Assembly: GCF_035917675.1 (NCBI RefSeq)
Contig: NZ_CP109104.1
Span: forward strand, 4,402,001 to 4,466,000
Length of the DNA stretch: 64,000 nucleotides
Direction of reading: 5' to 3'
Source: Streptomyces sp. NBC_01775
GTDB lineage: Bacteria; Actinomycetota; Actinomycetes; Streptomycetales; Streptomycetaceae
This document shows, piece by piece, positions 61,547-64,000 of the stretch. Positions within the stretch are counted from its first letter, which is position 1; every line of letters starts with the position of its first letter. The notes under the pieces were generated by a model, which was given only the letters and a program-made list of their open reading frames with translations, searched no databases and was not told the DNA's origin. The position numbers were made by a program, and so were the translations under genes.

Positions 61547-62953
61547 ATGGTCGGCTGGCGCAGGGCCAAGTGGAGCAACTGGCAGCGCCGCAGCACGCAG
61601 GATCAGGTCGAAACCTCCACGCGCTGGGTGCTGTTCTCCACTCCCTGGATCTTCTACTTCAGCGGCAGCCCGCAGATCGTCCCCAATGTCGATGACGCCC
61701 CCTTGCCGATGGGTCTGGTCGGGCTGATCTACCTGCTGGGTCTCGTCCAGTGCCTGCTGAGCATGCGCGGGCTGCGCAAGGGGATGGACTTCTACCTGGG
61801 CACGGGTCCCGTACCCGTACGGTGGCTCGTGGCGATGGTCGTGGTGCAGGCCCCCATCGTCGCCCTGCTGCTGACACTGGTGGCCGCCGACTGGGTCAAG
61901 CCCGGTCCCGCCGTGGCCCTGGCGCTGTTCGGCTCACTGCCCGGCCCCCTCGGCGTCTACGGGCTGTGTGTGACACCGCGCCGGGCCCTGAAGCTGGTGG
62001 CCGCCCTCACCACCGCGCTGACCGGCGCCTTCGCGGTGGCGGGCATGGGCTGGGCCTCGCTGGTGGTTCTCGTGATCTTCGTCGCCGTGACCGGGTGCAT
62101 CGGGGTGTTCGCACCCCGGTCCTCGACCTGGTACCTGTCGGTGATGCGGGAGCTGGACCAGGCCAGGACGGTGCAGCCACGGCTGGCCGTCGCCGAGGAA
62201 CGGCTGCGCTTCAGCCGTGACCTCCACGACGTGATGGGCCGCAACCTGTCGGTGATCGCGCTCAAGAGCGAGCTGGCGACGCAGCTGGCGCGGCGCGGCG
62301 CCGAGAGCGCCGTCGAGCAGATGGAGGAAGTCCAGCGGCTGGCGCGCGAGTCCCAGACCGAGGTGCGCGCGGTCGTACGCGGCTACCGGGAAGTGGGCCT
62401 CCAGACCGAACTCGCCGGTGCGCGTGGGGTACTGCGCGCCGCGGGCGTGGACTGCCGGGTCGAGGGGGGCACGCTGGAGATGCCGCCCGAGGCGCAGTCG
62501 GCGCTGGGCTGGGTGGTGCGCGAGGGCGCGACGAACGTGCTGCGGCACGCGGAGGCCTCCTGGTGCGCCGTACACGTCAGCGCCGTCGACCTCGCCGGCG
62601 GTGGCCCGGCCGCCGTGCTGGTGATGGAGAACGACGGCGTGAGCGCCCGTCCCACGAAGGGCGGCTCGGGCCTCGTGGGCCTGCGCGAACGGCTGGCCGC
62701 CCTGGGCGGCACCCTTACGGCGGAGCGCACTACGGACCCCGACGGCGCCGCGCTCTTCCGACTGCGCGCGGAGGTCCCGGTCGGGGCGGAGGTCCCGGGC
62801 GGCGCGGACGTCCCGGTCGGGGAGGACGCGGGGGTGCCGCCGGTGGAAGCGGGGGCCGTGGAAGCGGGGGCCGTGGAGCGGGACGGCGGGGCCGGACTCG
62901 GGTACGAGCGCCCGTCCGGTGACGGCGTCGGTGGCAGCACGGCGACGGGTTGA
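61547..62953 (+). CDS. DesK/NarX-type sensor histidine kinase
   Basis: 468 residues. Four to six TM helices (about 27-190) without a large extracellular loop suggest membrane or intramembrane sensing. HisKA_3 dimerisation box FSRDLHDVMGRNLSVI with phospho-His. HATPase: REGATNVLRHAEA (N box), MENDG and GSGLVGLRERLAALGG. The tail is Val/Gly/Ala/Glu repeat rich (VPVGAEVPGGADVPVGED). Pairs with the regulator 10 bp downstream. Confidence 0.92.
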   Translation: MVGWRRAKWSNWQRRSTQDQVETSTRWVLFSTPWIFYFSGSPQIVPNVDDAPLPMGLVGLIYLLGLVQCLLSMRGLRKGMDFYLGTGPVPVRWLVAMVVVQAPIVALLLTLVAADWVKPGPAVALALFGSLPGPLGVYGLCVTPRRALKLVAALTTALTGAFAVAGMGWASLVVLVIFVAVTGCIGVFAPRSSTWYLSVMRELDQARTVQPRLAVAEERLRFSRDLHDVMGRNLSVIALKSELATQLARRGAESAVEQMEEVQRLARESQTEVRAVVRGYREVGLQTELAGARGVLRAAGVDCRVEGGTLEMPPEAQSALGWVVREGATNVLRHAEASWCAVHVSAVDLAGGGPAAVLVMENDGVSARPTKGGSGLVGLRERLAALGGTLTAERTTDPDGAALFRLRAEVPVGAEVPGGADVPVGEDAGVPPVEAGAVEAGAVERDGGAGLGYERPSGDGVGGSTATG

Positions 62954-62963
62954 GAGGAGAGCC

Positions 62964-63659
62964 GTGAGCGAGGTACCAGAGGCCGAAGCGGGCGCGGAGG
63001 CACGGGCGGCGGGTGATGGCCCGGGCGGGACGGGGGGCTCGGAGGGCCCGTCGGGCATTCGCGTGCTGTTGGCCGACGACGAGCATCTGATCCGGGGGGC
63101 GCTGGCCGCGCTGCTCGCGCTGGAGGACGATCTGGCGATCGTCGCCGAGGCCGCCTCCGGGCCCGAGGCCAAGGCCATGGCCCTCGCCCACCGGCCCGAT
63201 GTGGCGGTGCTCGACCTCCAGATGCCAGGGGCCGACGGCGTACAGGTCGCCTCCAGCCTGCGCACCTCGGTACCGGAGTGCCGGACGATGATCGTCACCA
63301 GCCACGGCAGGCCGGGCCACCTGAAGCGGGCGCTGGCGGCCGGCGTACGGGGATTCGTCCCGAAGACGGCGTCGGCGCAGCAGCTCGCGGAGATCATCCG
63401 CACCGTGCACGGGGGCAGCCGCTACGTCGACCCGGAACTGGCGGCCGACGCGATCAGCGCCGGGGACTCCCCGCTCTCGGCCCGGGAGGCCGAGCTGCTG
63501 GAGCTGGCCACCGACGGTGCGTCCATCGCGGACATCGCCCGCGAGGCGTCGCTGACGCAGGGCACCGTACGCAACTATCTGTCGGCCGCCGCGGCGAAGC
63601 TCGGGGCCGAGAACCGGCACGTGGCGGCCCGGATGGCCCGCGAACGGGGCTGGATCTGA
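62964..63659 (+). CDS. NarL/DesR-type response regulator
   Basis: 231 residues. An N-terminal Ala/Gly/Glu extension of about 30 residues precedes the receiver (LLADDEH, Asp in VAVLDLQMPGADG, Lys in GFVPKTAS) and a LuxR HTH (LSAREAELLELATDGASIAD, then ASLTQGTVRNYLSAAAAKLG). GTG start with AGAGGAGA 5 bases upstream. It probably controls the adjacent ABC exporter in response to the kinase. Confidence 0.92.
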   Translation: MSEVPEAEAGAEARAAGDGPGGTGGSEGPSGIRVLLADDEHLIRGALAALLALEDDLAIVAEAASGPEAKAMALAHRPDVAVLDLQMPGADGVQVASSLRTSVPECRTMIVTSHGRPGHLKRALAAGVRGFVPKTASAQQLAEIIRTVHGGSRYVDPELAADAISAGDSPLSAREAELLELATDGASIADIAREASLTQGTVRNYLSAAAAKLGAENRHVAARMARERGWI

Positions 63660-63735
63660 GCGCCCGGTCCGAGCGCCTCCGAGTCCAGCTATACTGGGCC
63701 GCGCTTCACCGCACCCCGGGTGCCGGTGGGGACAG

Positions 63736-63808
63736 GCGGACGTAGCTCAGTTGGTAGAGCGCAACCTTGCCAAGGTTGAGGTCGCGAGTTCGAGCCTCGT
63801 CGTCCGCT
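63736..63808 (+). tRNA. tRNA-Gly (GCC), copy 2
   Basis: Identical to 59292-59364: acceptor GCGGACG/CGTCCGC, anticodon GCC, discriminator T. Confidence 0.97.
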
Positions 63809-63814
63809 CAGAGA

Positions 63815-63844
63815 AAGGGCCCCGGTCTTCGGACCGGGGCCCTT
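63815..63844 (+). terminator. UUCG-loop terminator of tRNA-Gly copy 2
   Basis: Same 13 bp stem and TTCG loop as after copy 1. The identity of tRNA plus terminator covers about 110 bp. Confidence 0.85.
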
Positions 63845-63866
63845 CGTCGTTTTCCGCCCCGCCCAG

Positions 63867-64000
63867 TCAGCTCCAGGGGACGCCGGTGAGGCGCTCGTAC
63901 GCCTCGATGTAGCGGGCGCTGGTCGCCTCGACGACCTCCTGCGGGAGGGCCGGCGGGGGCTGCTCGGAGTGGCGGTCCCAGCCGGAGGCGGGCGAGTCGA
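63867..64000 (-). CDS. purC: PurC, SAICAR synthetase, 3' end only
   Basis: Only the last 44 codons lie in the window, ending at the TGA at 63867-63869: [20 protein letters not shown], then [20 protein letters not shown] and WS. This matches the C-terminus of phosphoribosylaminoimidazole-succinocarboxamide synthase (TSxRYxEAYExLTG). Consistent with the purine gene neighbourhood. Confidence 0.85.
   Translation of the reverse strand, partial: DSPASGWDRHSEQPPPALPQEVVEATSARYIEAYERLTGVPWS

Overview
This window is high-GC actinobacterial chromosome and almost certainly Streptomyces. The evidence is strong third-position GC bias, GTG starts, Shine-Dalgarno sites of the GGAGG type, very rare TTA codons, a BldC developmental regulator, Lsr2, actinobacterial purSQL and purF-purM blocks, and DUF3073 and DUF6274 proteins. 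From memory, the block running from purC at the right edge through lsr2, purSQL, purF, purM, vdh and bldC to hrpA matches the S. coelicolor SCO4071-SCO4092 neighbourhood, so the right half is conserved core.

Left part, 1-24.7 kb, is accessory. It starts with the tail of a DUF4097 protein and a DrrA/DrrB-type ABC exporter. Next come a two-domain lipoprotein, a CocE-type hydrolase with a divergent TetR regulator, a serine-hydrolase remnant, and a second DUF4097 gene facing an HTH/MarR-like regulator across repeated CGTTGCAAT boxes. A roughly 190 bp MITE-like element and a second lipoprotein follow. From 10.6 to 18.2 kb lies a compact phenazine cluster: phzA/B, phzD, phzE, phzF and phzG on the plus strand, with two methyltransferases on the minus strand. 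One of these is of the PhzM-like Methyltransf_2 type. The cluster has no phzC, and phzD and phzF each carry a TTA codon, which points to bldA control. Beyond it are a pepsin-like lipoprotein, a GPP34 protein, an orphan response regulator whose kinase is reduced to a C-terminal stub, a Tat lipoprotein with a glycoside-hydrolase look, a CAAX-type protease and a decayed LuxR regulator.

Middle part, 24.7-46.3 kb, holds a DEAD-box helicase, a mini-zincin, a metallophosphoesterase, a repeat protein, a SUMF1-fold protein, a methyltransferase, a Clp-N/HTH regulator with a clear operator, a Sel1/TPR protein, a SanA/YdcF-like protein, the large helicase HrpA, DUF6274 and bldC. tRNAs for Lys, Glu, Asp (two) and Phe are interspersed, several with strong terminators.

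Right part, 46.3-64 kb, carries a conserved hypothetical gene, valine dehydrogenase, DUF3073, purM, purF, a sterol-carrier/maleylpyruvate-isomerase-fold protein, a TetR/SDR divergent pair with two operators, purL-purQ-purS overlapping by 4 bp each, Lsr2, three tRNA-Gly genes, an ABC exporter plus two-component cassette, and the end of purC. The tRNA-Gly(UCC) lacks the usual TTC in its T-loop and recalls the peptidoglycan-dedicated tRNA-Gly of staphylococci.

A recurring oddity is short tandem repeats with units of 6 or 12 bp. Many lie in frame at protein termini or inside linkers (PhzE, PhzF, the CAAX protease, the repeat protein, the SUMF1 protein, the SanA-like tail) and others lie between genes.
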